The notes below the pieces were generated by a model. The model saw only the letters and a list, made by a program, of their open reading frames with translations, ran no database searches and had not been told where the DNA came from. Shown here piece by piece: positions 12,301 through 25,500 of a DNA stretch of 64,000 nt. The DNA comes from Erythrophleum ivorense. Lineage: Eukaryota > Streptophyta > Magnoliopsida > Fabales > Fabaceae. The stretch covers positions 62,001 to 126,000 of the forward strand of contig JAIUCV010000578.1 of the NCBI GenBank assembly GCA_026724425.1. The letters are read 5' to 3'. The stretch's first letter is position 1; each line of letters starts with the position of its first letter. A program made the position numbers and the translations under genes.

Positions 12301-12679
12301 GCCTAAAGTATCTGGGAGGGAGCACCAAAACCTTGCCATCAGTTATAGAAAATTGAAATATTAAAATCAAAAAGTGCAAAACAGATAGAACGTGTGTGAG
12401 GGTATTCAAAAAGCTAAAAGCTGTAAGCCATTCACAAGTAGAATCTTTCGATTACATGTTAGATGCCAAAAAGTTTGCGCTCACATGAAAAGGAAATTAC
12501 AGAGCCATTTACAAGATAAAATAACCTTCCCAAGAAACATCAGGCAAAACACGGGCAAGCGCCAAGCCTATAGCACCAAAAAGCTCAAATGGGCTTCCCT
12601 TGGTTAATTTCACCTCAAATCAGAAAACAGCCATTATTTAAGACAAGTTAGAATAATCACACTTCAGTTAACAGTACGC
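9337..12679. other. Intergenic region between convergent glutaredoxin-like and NT-C2 genes
   Basis: The first 200 bases are the likely 3' UTR of the glutaredoxin-like gene and the last 300 the likely 3' UTR of the minus-strand NT-C2 gene. The middle is AT-rich with a TA microsatellite at 10180-10206. Short open frames (for example 11187-11411 and 11416-11631) carry no recognisable motif. Confidence 0.6.
10180..10206. repeat. (TA)n microsatellite
   Basis: An alternating TA run of about 27 bases in intergenic DNA. Confidence 0.95.
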
Positions 12680-15600
12680 TTATCTAGAAACCTCAGTTAC
12701 TGCAAGAGCAAGAGTTTCTGATGCTTCTTCGGCCACAGGAGTTACAAAATGCGACTTTAACAGCTGGGTGTAGTTAAACTCAATTTGCAGTCTATGATGA
12801 AGCGGTGCTGATGATGCTAAACCCTTCTTGACATCTGCTTGCAATTCCCTGATAGGGATTGCAGCCAAAAAGCTTTTGATGTACTCTTTGCAAGCTTCCT
12901 TTCCTCTGCACACAACCTCCTCTTCCTCCTCACTCTTCAACTGTTCTTCAGCCTCCACAACAGGAACCAGCTCCTTCCCGTTTACTTGCTGGACCTGTTC
13001 GTTATCCCGCTCTAATACTGCCGCAACAGTTTGCCGTTCACTACCTGGTTTCTCTTCGGACGACTGGGCGGCATCCTGCATTTTGTATATTACTGTGCTG
13101 CTGTCAAATTTCAAAATATATGCCTGATTGCATCCTTCATAAAGTCTCTCCCCCAAAGTGTCAATTATGTAATAAGCATCTGCTTCAACTTTGAGGATGA
13201 AAAAATGGTCGTTCCAACTAACAATGTAAACATGGGGTTCACCATTACTAGGGCACTCCTGTCCAGCTCGACAAATCTCGTCCCAAATATTATCAAATGA
13301 CATGGCACCACGAAGAAAGTCAAATCTTCCCTCATCTACCCCTTCTGGATGGAAAAATCCAATAAAGGATTTCTCAGGAACCACAGAAAGAGGACGAATT
13401 TTAGCTTGAACAACTGTTTCCAGATCAAAATGCTTGTCAGGGAATCGTTCCCTGTAGGTCTCATTTTCACATAGGTTCCTCCATTCTAATGAGCCTTCAC
13501 GAATTAGACTATCAAATTGCGACTTTATGGGCATGAGGTCATGATTGTTTTGAAACCAATCAGCAATTACAGCAACAAGAGCTGTACATGCACTCTCACC
13601 AGCAGCACGTTCACTACGCTGATCAATTGAGGCAAAGAAGACCTGGGTCTGAAGCTTCATGTGACCATCTCGGTTTGTTACTTCTTTCTGCTCCCAACTG
13701 CCAATAGCAAAATTGTCATCCCCAAACTCAGAGACTGATGATCGATTTGCACATGAGTCATCCTCGGTCTTGTACCACTGGCAGAAAGAGTGAAACATTA
13801 GCACTGATAAGCTAATCAACAACAGTATGCAACAAAAGTAGCAGAAAGGTTCAAAGTTAATGTTACTAATTTTTAACTATAGGCGTATCTAGCACATTTA
13901 CCATTGCAAAATAAAGATTTGAAAAACCACATTTTTTTTATCATTTTCAATCACTACTTTTAAATGTTGAAACTTAGACCAATGAGGGCTATGTTGTTAA
14001 TTTTCTGACGATTAAGATAACCGGACAGGGTTGCAACTGAAGCTCAGGAAAATATATGACTCAGAACTTAACCCCCGGCAAGTAGAAACCAACAAAGATG
14101 AGATTTCTGGTCACTAATTACTAATAACAAAGTCCTCAGTATCATATTTCAAGATACCTAGAAAGCCATTCTTTTGTGACAGAAAAATAGAGAGGTTATG
14201 GAAGCAATGAAGAGGAAATAAGTTGTAAGCAGATTCTCACCCCAAGAGAAAGGGATTCATCTGAGCTAAGTTGCCGACGATCAAAATCTATGTCATCACC
14301 ACCTTCTTCTCCATAAGCCTTCTTTAACAGGGGTTCTCCCTTAGCTTTAGGAGATCTGAAACTCAACTTTCTTTTCCTCCAAGGAAGTATACTGCGCTTT
14401 GAACTTTGTAATAAAGAAGGCTCAGAGGCTGACACAGTTAAATCGTCCATCTGCAAACACCCAACATCTGATTTCCGATTGCTGTAGTAAACCCAATCCT
14501 CATCATCACCATTTAGCCCCATGCTCGAATAAAATAATCCTCCAGCGTTTGCATAGGCCAGTTTTCCATAACTGAATGACTTCCTGACACTGGAACCATC
14601 CTTTCCCTCATCCGACTCTCCTTCCTCAAAATCATCAAGAGAGTCAGAGTCAAAAGGATAATTGTACTCACCATCCTCACTTCGGACAGAGCACCTGCCT
14701 TCACTGCCCTCTTCCTCACGGCATGGCTTTTTTGCTTTCCTGATGGATACATATTCTGTCAAAATCTTTACTTTCCTAAGACCAGCTTTGATCGCAGAAA
14801 GGTCATCTTTTTCGGCCAATGTACTTTCTCCTGGCTGGGCTGGTGATGGTACTGGCATTACGGATCTCTGAACTATCTCCATGTTTTCTTGAGCAGCTCT
14901 TAGCTCTACTAGGCTAATTGATATCTGCACGATCAAGAAATGTTATGAGTGATGCAAAAATAAATTGGAAGCACGAATCAGAAAATAACAATGACTGCTA
15001 ATTCTAGCAGCCTACATGCAAAGATTGCAAATTTTGTATGTTGTATGGCTCAAATGGTAGGACAATCACGAAAAAACTGAGAGGGACATACACAAAGTGA
15101 AGGAGAAGACTCGGCAGAACCTCCTGGGAGTGTGAGTGGGATGTTCAAATCAAAATCCTTTTGATCAGCTACAGATGCAAATTCAGCAACATTCAATAAT
15201 GCTGTTCCAATGACGGAAGCCTTGCTCTTTGACCTTTGATTCGATCCCTAATATAAAAAATACATCCAAATTCTATTTTGAGAAACTAAGAATGATACAG
15301 ATCTTCTGCCCCCACTAAGCCAATCGAACTAGAAAAATATAGTGGCCAAGTAAATTAGACAAATAACCCACAATCGAAACTTTCTTCACAGAAAAAACTA
15401 TGACGACCAAAGAGTCAATTAAATTCCAAAAATTCACTTCTAAAAAAATCATGAAGTCTTCGATCTTCTATCAGATAACAGTACGTCAATAGATAATGTC
15501 ATCAGTCGCACAGTAATACAAATTAAAACGCCCCAATCGATATCGATGGACAAGAAATAAATGAAACGAGGTTTTCGTTTAAGGCTGATAGGCACAAATG

Positions 15601-16244
15601 CATCCCCAACCAAATATCAAGAAACAAGTAAAAGAGAGGGGCAGGGAGACGGTGACAACCAATGAACCAAACCAAAAAGTGATCACCGACCTAACAAAAC
15701 AAAAGCTACAAGAATTCTTCGATTTTGATTTGAGCAATAAAACTTTTCACCGGAAACCAGGAAATATTTGATACCGATAAATTAGTTTAAAAATTTAGAG
15801 CATTTCATCAATCCGAATAAGAGAGAACATGTATTATAGGGAAAAGTGGAAAGAGGCGAGGATGGGGAATAGGAAAAAGAGACTGACATTAAAAACAGTG
15901 AAAGCGATCTCCCATGGGTGAAACACATTGTCTTTGTATGCCGATAGATTGCATAAACTGTGGAACTCCTCGTCCCACTCAACGACGCCGTTCTGGACGA
16001 CAGCGTCCACACCCACCTCCCTCGTGAAGTTCCTGACGACGGCAGTCCGTCGCAACGAGCTCAAGGTCAATTTTGGACCCTTCCATCTAATCTCGACCGT
16101 CAATTTCCGGACTCCATTAGTCCCCTTCTCCGGAGACTCCCGCAGCAGATCGCAACCTTCCAACCTCCTGACGATTAGCCTAATCTCGTACTTCCTGGAA
16201 ACAAGAGGAGGCCATGGCCTCCACTTCATCATCTTCACCACCAT
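12680..16244 (-). CDS. NT-C2 (EEIG1/EHBP1 N-terminal) domain protein
   Basis: I read four minus-strand exons, 16244-15888, 15247-15092, 14924-14241 and 13777-12680. All junctions are phase 0 with GT-AG introns, giving 764 aa. Residues 1 to about 170 form the NT-C2 domain: a basic start (MVVKMMKWRPWPP), strands such as YEIRLIVRRLEGCDL, VEIRWKGPK, a VVEWDEEF segment, and LNVAEFASVADQKDFDLNIPL. The middle (about 200-399) is acidic, Ser-rich and probably disordered. The C-terminal 365 residues contain a conserved plant block with CTALVAVIADWFQ, PEKSFIGFFHPEGV and YYIIDTLGERLYEG. Relatives such as At3g11760, and more distantly PMI1, are cytoplasmic; NT-C2 domains are thought to link membranes to cytoskeleton. 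The biochemical role is not established. The start codon is the first Met of the domain. Confidence 0.92.
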
Positions 16245-19200
16245 TTTTTTTGGAGGTCTTAAGGGAGAAAGTAATGCTGAAAAGGTTAAGGGTGAAAATT
16301 TAAAGAGATGGGGAATAGAAGAAGGGGGGGTTTGGGGAATCTGGGAGAGATAATAACGGAGTTGGGATCTTGAAAATTCAGGGAAAGAAAGGTGGAAAAG
16401 AATGGAAGGGAAGGAGGGAGTTGCCAGAAAATCTCCGCAAAAATCGAGGGAGGCCGGAGAGAATATGCCGTTACATGAGGAGAGAGAAGAAAATAGTTAT
16501 AGTAGGGAAGTTAACTTGGGTTAAACTTCAAACCCCCGAATGGTTAATGGTTTAGGGGTTGTTTGGGGTTGTCGAGCATGCTGGCCAGACTAGGTAGTTG
16601 ACCCCAACCCCACTGTCCATCTTCATTTTTCTTTAGCGTAAATTACATAAAATTTCTTTTATGAATTTTTGGTAAAATTATATAATTTTTTATTTTCAAA
16701 AAATATATAAATTTTTAAAATAAAAATAAATTATATATATTTTCTTAAATTTATTTAAAATTTTATAAATTTCTCTTCTATTTTTAAAATATACATAAAT
16801 TATCTTAAAATAAAGAATAAATTATATATATATTTTCTCTAAATTTGTCTAAAATCTTACAAATTTTTCCTCTATTTTTAATTTTTTTTTACATATTATA
16901 AAAATAGATAGAAGGTTTTTGTAATTTTAGCAAAATTTAAGAAAGAAATGTATAATTTACATTTTGTTTTAAAGAAAATTTATATATTTTAAAATTTAAA
17001 ATAAAATTTGTATAATTTTAATAAAAATTTATATATTTTAAAAAAATAGATATAATTTTAACAAAATTAAAAAAATTATAATTTACTTCTCTCTTTGTCT
17101 CCCAATCCGCTGCATTCCTTTTCCCAAAGAGTAGGAAGAGGGGGTAAATTAATTTATTATTATCCTGATTATATTCATTCCGTTTTATTCTCCGTGAGAA
17201 TCTTGAAAACAATTTTAATCTTTCAGTGTTTTATCCTAAAATTAAAATCAAAATTATATTTTCTTTATCTCATGATCTATCACATTTACTATTTACTTTA
17301 GTATAAAAAGCCACCACTAATCGCTAGGCTATGGAATAGTTGCTTAATTTATCAATTAATTATAATTTGCTTAAATTAATCGTTTTATCAGAATTTTCTT
17401 AAGTTAATTATTAGCTGGTTTGATAAAAAAAAGTTATATGTCAATTATCAATCTATTAAAAGTTAATTTTGTACACATTCCCGTTTGGCGAGTGCTCCCT
17501 GTATTAAGTAGTTTTTTCAGTAAAAAAAAAATGGCATACTGATATGTAATGAAAAAAAAAATCATATTTTTAAACTATGACTTTAAGAATATTTAACAGT
17601 TCATAATAGTGATAAATAAAAATAAATATATTAACCAATGATACTTTTATTAATTTTAAAAACAATGAATTATTTGGGGTCAGCATACAAACATACATAG
17701 GATGATTCACAAGGTAAATATGATGAACAAAAACACGTGAAACCAATCTTTAATAAATGTTCATTTTTATGTACACCACAAAAAAAGGTGATATGTAAGA
17801 TTTAAACCTCAAATATTGAGGAATTAAAGCCAAGAATAGTTAAGTTTAGATGGAAATGCAATTTAAGGCGAGGGTGGTGGACAAAATGAGAGTTTGACAG
17901 AAAAGTGAAAAGCTTGAAGAGAATACAAGCACGGGTTCACACTGAGCTTAGTCCATTTCATGGTATTCAACACTTTCATACTTCGCTTGTAAGGAATTGT
18001 TGAAGCCCCTAGAAATCAATAACTTAGGCTCCAATTAGCACTGTCCCATATAACATTCATTGCAGAACATGGATTTCTACGAACATTGGATTACGTTGCC
18101 CTTATTACTCTATTTATCCTTAAAGACTAAGATTCACCACTGATTCAGGCAAGCACATAAAATAACTAAAAAGCACATTGATATTGGGCTTTTTATGATG
18201 GTTAATTATAATGTCTAACTGCTCCCATTTATTACTATTTCTCAAGCTATCCTTCCCATTAAGTCATGAGGAGGGCTGACTTTTGATAATGAGAAGAATG
18301 GGTCAAAATGGAATACTTATAATAAATCATATTATTTTCACAGATGAATTTATGATTTTTAATTACAATTTAAAAAAAGTTTATATAGTTATATTTAAAA
18401 ATGTGATAGTATAAATATAAAGAATTATACTTGAATATAATGTTATTCATAATCCAGCGCTTGAGATTACAAGAGAACGCATGTATAGTTTTATGTCATA
18501 GAAATCCACCATGCATGGTTGATTATAACTCCAGCTTTTGAGATGATTAATCATAAACGATGCATTGGATATTTTTCCTTATGGAGAGAGGGAGGAACTA
18601 CATTTAACTTCATGTGCACCACATGCGTAGCGTGTGGGTTTTATTTTTTTATTTTGTTTTTTGCTTGGAAAGTTAGATTGAGATCCTCTGCACATTCCCT
18701 TTGTAAACACACTTGAGCCTTTACAGCTTAGCTTTCCGTATCAACTTCCCTGCAATTTCTAGCAGTTAGCACCTATTCAATTTTAAACCAATACTAGAAG
18801 AGTATATATTGGCCCTTATTTCTTGGTATTTATCTTCAAGTTGACATTTAATTAATATATGATTGTATGGCTTCTGCTAATAAAAGTATCAAATAAGCAT
18901 AAATTTTGTAAGTGTCCTGACATTTATTTAAACAGAATACTCAATTAACAATTTATTAAGGATATATACGCTTGATCAGGGTCCTACCAGATAATAGTCT
19001 CAAAACCTTGTCGTAAATGTCAAATTTAACCTCATATGTTGCGGTCCAATAAAAATAATTTTCGCTCCACCGCCAGTGACTCATCAAACTTGTGGAAGTT
19101 AGGTTTTGGTTTTGATTTAATTAAAGCCAAACCCAACAAGCTAGCAGGCTATTAGTTATAGCCTTCCCTAGATTTATACGTTCAGTTATAACTCTCACAA

Positions 19201-19271
19201 GTAGGCAAAGCACAATTCTGAATTTCAATTATAACTCTCACTAGTAAGATCTAAATATGTATTTTGATTTG

Positions 19272-19293
19272 ATATATATATATATATATATAT
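19272..19293. repeat. (AT)n microsatellite
   Basis: An alternating AT run of about 22 bases. Confidence 0.9.
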
Positions 19294-21773
19294 GATGTAT
19301 TTTAAAGAATAGAATGCAAGATATATAATTATTGTTTATTTATGTAATTAACCCTAAGGAGTTTTATAAAAATACAAACAATTTATTTTGTGTATATATA
19401 TATCACTTCTCTTAATTTTATCATTAATGACTACCTACTTGTATGAATTTCTTATTCGAAATTCTTTCGTATTAAATTATGTAAATATATCATGAATACC
19501 AATTATATAATTTTAACTTGTTTTATAAATAAACCCAAACCGAACAGTTGGTATAATTATTCTATTTTTAATTATCAGTGTGGCAAATAATAACTCTTAC
19601 TAAACAAGCATACAAAAATGCCTTGAGAATCTTTCAGTTAGGACATGTTTGATATCAAAGAGAGAGAAGAATGGGAGAAAGAAAGAGAAAAAAAAATATT
19701 ATATAATATCTATTATATCATTTATTATTATTTTACAATACTTATTTTTTAGGATTGTTTTTTTTTTTTAAGTAGAGCGTCACATTCTATTTATTTTATC
19801 TATTTTTTCAGTTCATTATACCAAACAAAGCGTCACGGGTTAGGATGATGCATTGCGTGCCCAACCCTAGTGTAAACGAGACTCTTTCTTAATTGGAAGT
19901 CTTCTTTTTCGCGTTTCTTCGATTTAAAAACCTTCTACCTACGTGTTCTGCTAACCTAGATTGCAAGATATCAACTATTTTATACACATGTTCAAAAGCT
20001 TCGACTTAAATGTCATCTTCTCTAAACATAAGTATTAAAAGAATTTTGATATACATAAATTTGATTTCTATTCCATCCCTCTTTTTATTATACATTTTCA
20101 ATACCTTACGCTTCATTTGTTTAAAAAGAAAATTCTGTCTGTGTCTCTAAATGCTTAGTACGCTGAAACTTTGGTTTCCTTTAGGCATATAATTTTTTTA
20201 AAAGGTACTCAAGATTTATGTCTTCTTATGGTGTCATATATGTGATTTATAAGTAATTATGGAAAGGACATTAAATTGAGTTAGTTGAGATTCTCTTAAT
20301 TTTCAATGATATAAATAAATAGAAAGTAAACTGTGATGGACATTAGATTCCCGGCATCGCTGCAATGATGCCATGGAGGATGATTTTCAGGAGGATGTGG
20401 ATGTGGATGTGGATATGGATATGTGGAAAGAGTCCAATTTCACCATTACAAATTACATCTCTTTTTTGTCTTCATGTGCATGTGAATTGAAAACGATGGA
20501 AAACTTCACAATCCCCCTTTTTTCTCAAGTGGTGGGCACTGGACACTCTTATATATTGCATTATTATTAAGTCAATGAAATGAAATGATCAAATCATTGA
20601 ATATGGATTTTCATTTTACATCATCTCTGTCCCAAATTCAACATTGAAGAGTGAAATCTGAAAATTTGTCCAATTCAAATAGACATATCCACTCGATTAA
20701 GTTTAATAAACGTAAAACAATGGGAGTTCATTGTAATATTCAGTAGATAAACTAGCATTAAATGATGTAGAAGGTGTTGTTATTGTTTTCAATCATAGCT
20801 AACAACAATTAATAAGACTGGTCTTGGAAGGAAAGCAGAGTAAACTCCTTACCTTCCCAAATGACAATATGATTTTCCCTCGTCGACGAAAACAAATTAA
20901 GGTATACAATCGTTATAATATAAATAGCAACAACTAATTAGTCTTGCTCACCTATAAGATAAAGCATCAAAAACATGCACACTGATCCATTTTTAATTAA
21001 AAGATGCTTTATGTATTCATTTATATAAATTAAACTAATTATGTATGTGTTACGTAATTTTTTATTGTTAGGTATTTTTATAATCTTATTTTTAAAATTT
21101 GGATATAGTTTTCTTTTATTAATTAATTTAAAGAAAAAACACTACATATATCCAAAGAATATTTCAATGGAGATTTGAGACCCTAAGGACCCTTGAAAAT
21201 TAAGCCCACAACAAAGTAATTCATGGCGACAAAACCCCTGAAAGCAACGGGTGAAAAGTTGGCCACAAATAAAAGAAAATGTCAAAAAGGTGAAGTGGAT
21301 CCCTCTAAAAGAAAAGTACATCCAGTAACAACCACACATCACAATTCACAACGCTTGCGTTTTGAGCACTACCAACCCCGTTGCACGTCGTTTTAAAGCT
21401 GTTAAACTTAAAGCACCGTCCTTGTTGGACGTCGTTTTCGGTTAGACTCAAAGCAGTTCCGCTTCCAGTTGCCGTTGCAGCTGCAGCGCAGCATCCTACG
21501 AAATACCAATGAAGAATACTAAAAGGTATCAATGTTGGGGCAGTCAAAACTCAAAACGGAAAACGTTAATAGTTGCGTTACATTACATTAATCTACCTTT
21601 TCAAAATGTGTCTTTCGGGTTATGTTGCAAGATACAACAGAAATGTGCTAAGCCATAAACGACACCAAAGACCAGCTGGCCATGAGTTATGAGTCACAAG
21701 GCTTATGGAGCTATCTTATCCGTTTAAAGTGTCCGAAATCCCTTGACTGACTTAGTTTTAATCTTTAGACTAA

Positions 21774-22083
21774 GGGCATGTTTGGTATGAGTGCTATATG
21801 AGGGAAAGAAATAGAAAAGAATATGAATTTCTTAGTCTCCTGTGTTTGGTACGCTGGCTTCCCTTTCCAATGGAATAAAATTTTTCTTTAAATAATGGAA
21901 TGAGTTTTCCTTCAATAAACTGATGGAATGAGCTTTATTTATGTGGAGGATAATATTTTTAGAAGGCTAAATATTTTTTTTAATTTTAGAAATAAAAAAA
22001 TAAATATAAAGATTCATTTCCATTCCCATTCCCTTTCTATTTCTCATTCCCATCAAAATTTATTCTACGTACCAAACGTGTCC
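21774..22083. mobile_element. Tourist-like (PIF/Harbinger) MITE
   Basis: The 310-bp element starts gggcatgtttggtatgag and ends acgtaccaaacgtgtcc, so the termini are inverted repeats agreeing at roughly 14 of the first 16 positions. The trinucleotide taa flanks both ends (21771-21773 and 22084-22086), the TWA target-site duplication of PIF/Harbinger elements. The interior is AT-rich, with ccattccc/ggaatgag-like arms that pair with each other, and codes for nothing. A three-base duplication is weak alone, but its coincidence with the known terminus type supports the call. Confidence 0.8.
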
Positions 22084-22476
22084 TAATTGGTTGTATAGTT
22101 AATCTATTTTGTCTTTTACGCTTCCGGGAGCTCAAGTCATGGGTTACATACATATATTTGATTTTTCCGTCAAAAAAGTGCTAGCCCTCGATAAGGTTGT
22201 CACTTGTCGCATACAGTAGCACCTGTTTTTTAAAAATCATTATATTCATTTTCAAGCATGCATATTCTTGGATCAGCTTCTTTGTCTCTTATCCTCTAGA
22301 TTCGGCACCACGCCAACCCTTACAACACACTTCGGACAAAAACAAAAAACTGCAGATGTAAATATGATAATAAAATAATTAGCATATTATTATATATATA
22401 TAACAATAATTTAAAATTAAATATCTTTTTTATCAATAATTTTCAAGTAGACTATATTATAAGTGAGTTAAATAGG

Positions 22477-22477
<1 letters not shown>

Positions 22478-22501
<24 letters not shown>
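22478..22501. repeat. (TA)n microsatellite
   Basis: An alternating TA run of about 24 bases. Confidence 0.9.
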
Positions 22502-22507
<6 letters not shown>

Positions 22508-25500
22508 GAAGTGTAAAGTACAGTGGTACATAATTAGTTAATTGGGTATGAGGTCAGGGTTTATTATTAGGAAGAAAGTTTAAGGATCCATATGTCACAA
22601 ATAGAATATATTGCATGTGAGGGTGGTGGAGATGGAAGGAATAGGATTGAGGGAATGGATGGAGTAAAGGCAGGAACATATTCTTTGCAGGAATTGAACA
22701 GTTGGTAGTGGTGCCTAATATACGTCTTGAGAATCCAAGAAATGTGCATGTGCTAACTTGTTAGATGGTTTATGTCCAGTTACAAACAATTACTTTGGTC
22801 CAGACTCATAACTAGTCCGCAACGATAAAAGAAGCAAATTGCTCTCCAAGCCAACTAGATCCACCAAAACAACACAAACGGAATATTGCCAAATCTAGGA
22901 AAGTTTGTCATACTCAAATTTTCAAATTATAAAATTTTACAAGATTAGTCTAATGATTAATAAAATATGTCTTTTTTTTTTTACTTACACTACTCATGTT
23001 TAAATTTTAATTATTAAAATTAACATTTAAAATAATTTATTTTTTCTTAATATATCAAATCGATGTAAAATACATTTTTGAAATCAGTCTAGAACGAGCT
23101 TAACATGATTGACATGCAAGTTAGCTCAAATTAAAATATGCACGAAGTTGCTTAGCTTAGCTTATTGTTTTTGAATGAAAATAATGAGGACTCTCGCTTG
23201 ATTCAAAACTGTCCATTAAAGTCGTGATTAAAAATTCCTTATTGAAGCGACCAGTCATCGCATTAACATTATATTATATTTTAAATAAAGTTGAATTGGC
23301 CGGTTAAAAGTCTTGAGCCGTATTAAAAATTCCAACTTTTTTCTTTTGGACTTACAGGAAACAGATACATCAAGAGATAGGAGTTAGTTAGTTACCGACC
23401 AGTCCTTAGGGGCAAACATATAATTCCAATTGGAGTGAGTTTCCTCTTAAATTATTTTTTTATTTTAGTGATGATATTATAAACTTAGCAACATTATCAT
23501 TTTTTAAATATGACACATAAAACATTATTTTTTATTTTATTTAAATTTATTATTATTATATTCTTTATAAAATTAGATTAATTCTATTATTAATTATTAA
23601 TTTTTTTTAATATTTTAAATTATTATTTAATAAACTATTTTTGTATTAAATAATTATTACATTATAATTAGGGTAGATGATATTCTTAGATTGATCATAC
23701 CATTATTTTTTTTTTTTTATATTTCTTTGATAGAGCCCTGTTAAATCTTTTGTATGGGTGCTTATGCACTTTTCGATCGCATCTCAAAGCAACGTGTGAT
23801 TCTATACTCTATGATTAAACAGCTAAAATATATTGTACAAGGTTGGTGGGTTTTAGAGATTTAAGTAAAAATTATTAAACCAAGATGTGATACAAACTTT
23901 TTTTTTTTTCCTTTTCCAGTTAATGGAGTAGTGCTTCAAATGCAAAGACAAAATCATTATTCATAGTTAGGCACAGAATCAAAATAATTTATTTATAAAT
24001 GTGAGAGACATATTGAAAGCAACGGAAACAATTATTTTGTTCCTAGAAGGACGTGAAGCATGAATCAGTAGAGAACCCAATAACCCAAGAAAGTGACAAA
24101 ATCGAAATGGCAGGCAGAAAATAAAAAAGAAAAAAGGCAGCATTAATCAAAGAAAATAAACAAATAAGCTCTAAACAGAGCCTCTTTTTTATTTTTCTTC
24201 TTCTTCTGCGGCAAAGGCCGTCTGCCCGCTTTTTTGCGATCAAACCAAACTTGGGGATAATATTGCCCACCCATACTAAATTTTAATTCTGCAAAACAAT
24301 ATTGAAAGGACCAATGACACATGTCAAGCACCATTCCTTTTGATAATGAAATAGTAATTGGTCCCCAATGGACCAACTCATACCTTACAACCAAATGATT
24401 AATAATTGGATGGAATCCGTGATTTGAAAAAATAAAAAAATAAAAATAATAAATCAGTTAAACATTGGCTGAGTAAGTTAAATTTTCATAAAAATAATTA
24501 ATTTAATATTGAATCAGTTAAAAATTAATTTTTAAATATTTTTTATATAAATTGAAACTCTTGTATTTTATGACGAATATGTCACATTAATTTATTATCT
24601 CATACAAGATATTTTAACTAATTTTATTATATTTATACATATTTAAATATCTATTTTAAATAATATTTTACAATATATATATATGAAGATCAATTTAACT
24701 TTGATTTAATTGTGATCAAACCATTAAAATATGAATTGTTTTTTTTTTAAGTTTAATAACTAATCCGAATTTTAAAATATTACCTACAATAAAATTACTG
24801 TTTATATAACCTGGCATCAACGCTAAGATTTCATAAAATCAATTATGAATTTTTATTTCATAATTGAAACTTTTTAAAAAGAATTGATTATTTACTTATT
24901 AAGTTTGGTTTAGCTTATGCGATTGTCCAAGTTGGATTTCTGTACAAAGTTAGGACAGTATTATTATTGGGCAAGCAATGAAAGTCACCAATTCACAACC
25001 AAACAAAACTTGCCAACTCCGAATCGCTCATGCACACCAATTAGGTTTGAGAATGAATCAAAGTAATAAAAATCGTGGCATAGATTTTGTAGGACTTTTC
25101 ATACAACTAATATATTTTGTTTTTTCGTGTAATCCAATTGATTCACGAGAACTAAATGAATTACTTTGTGGAAGTAATGAAAGAAATGGAGAAAACTTTT
25201 GAAGGAGTTCGGATATTTTGACGTTCAAAATTCAAATGCAGACATGATTATACCTCATTAGTGTGGTGGAGGATGAGAGGGCATCGAGAGGTCCACAAGT
25301 TCCACTTTGAGTTTCCATCCACAGGCGTGTGTGAAGGAATCCCAGAAACGATGCCTTCCCAATCAACGACAAACTACTTTCCTGCTATATCATAGGTCTA
25401 CACCATTTGCTTCTATCGCTTAGCTATAGCTTTTCACTGTAGACATGTGGGGTTGGGTTCTTTGAGAATTTGAGACCAACAAAATTATCATGGGCTTGAA

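Noticed and set aside
19641..19835. Possible MITE with ggacatgtttgatat and ataccaaacaaagcgtc ends
   Set aside because: The ends resemble the Tourist-like termini, but the inverted repeat is poor and no target-site duplication could be found.
20373..20570. 65-codon open frame with an Asp-Val repeat start
   Set aside because: The repeat comes from a gatgtg simple repeat; there is no domain, splice partner or family resemblance.
21142..21547. Minus-strand open frames with a hydrophobic start
   Set aside because: Two overlapping short frames without a motif; nothing suggests a conserved protein.
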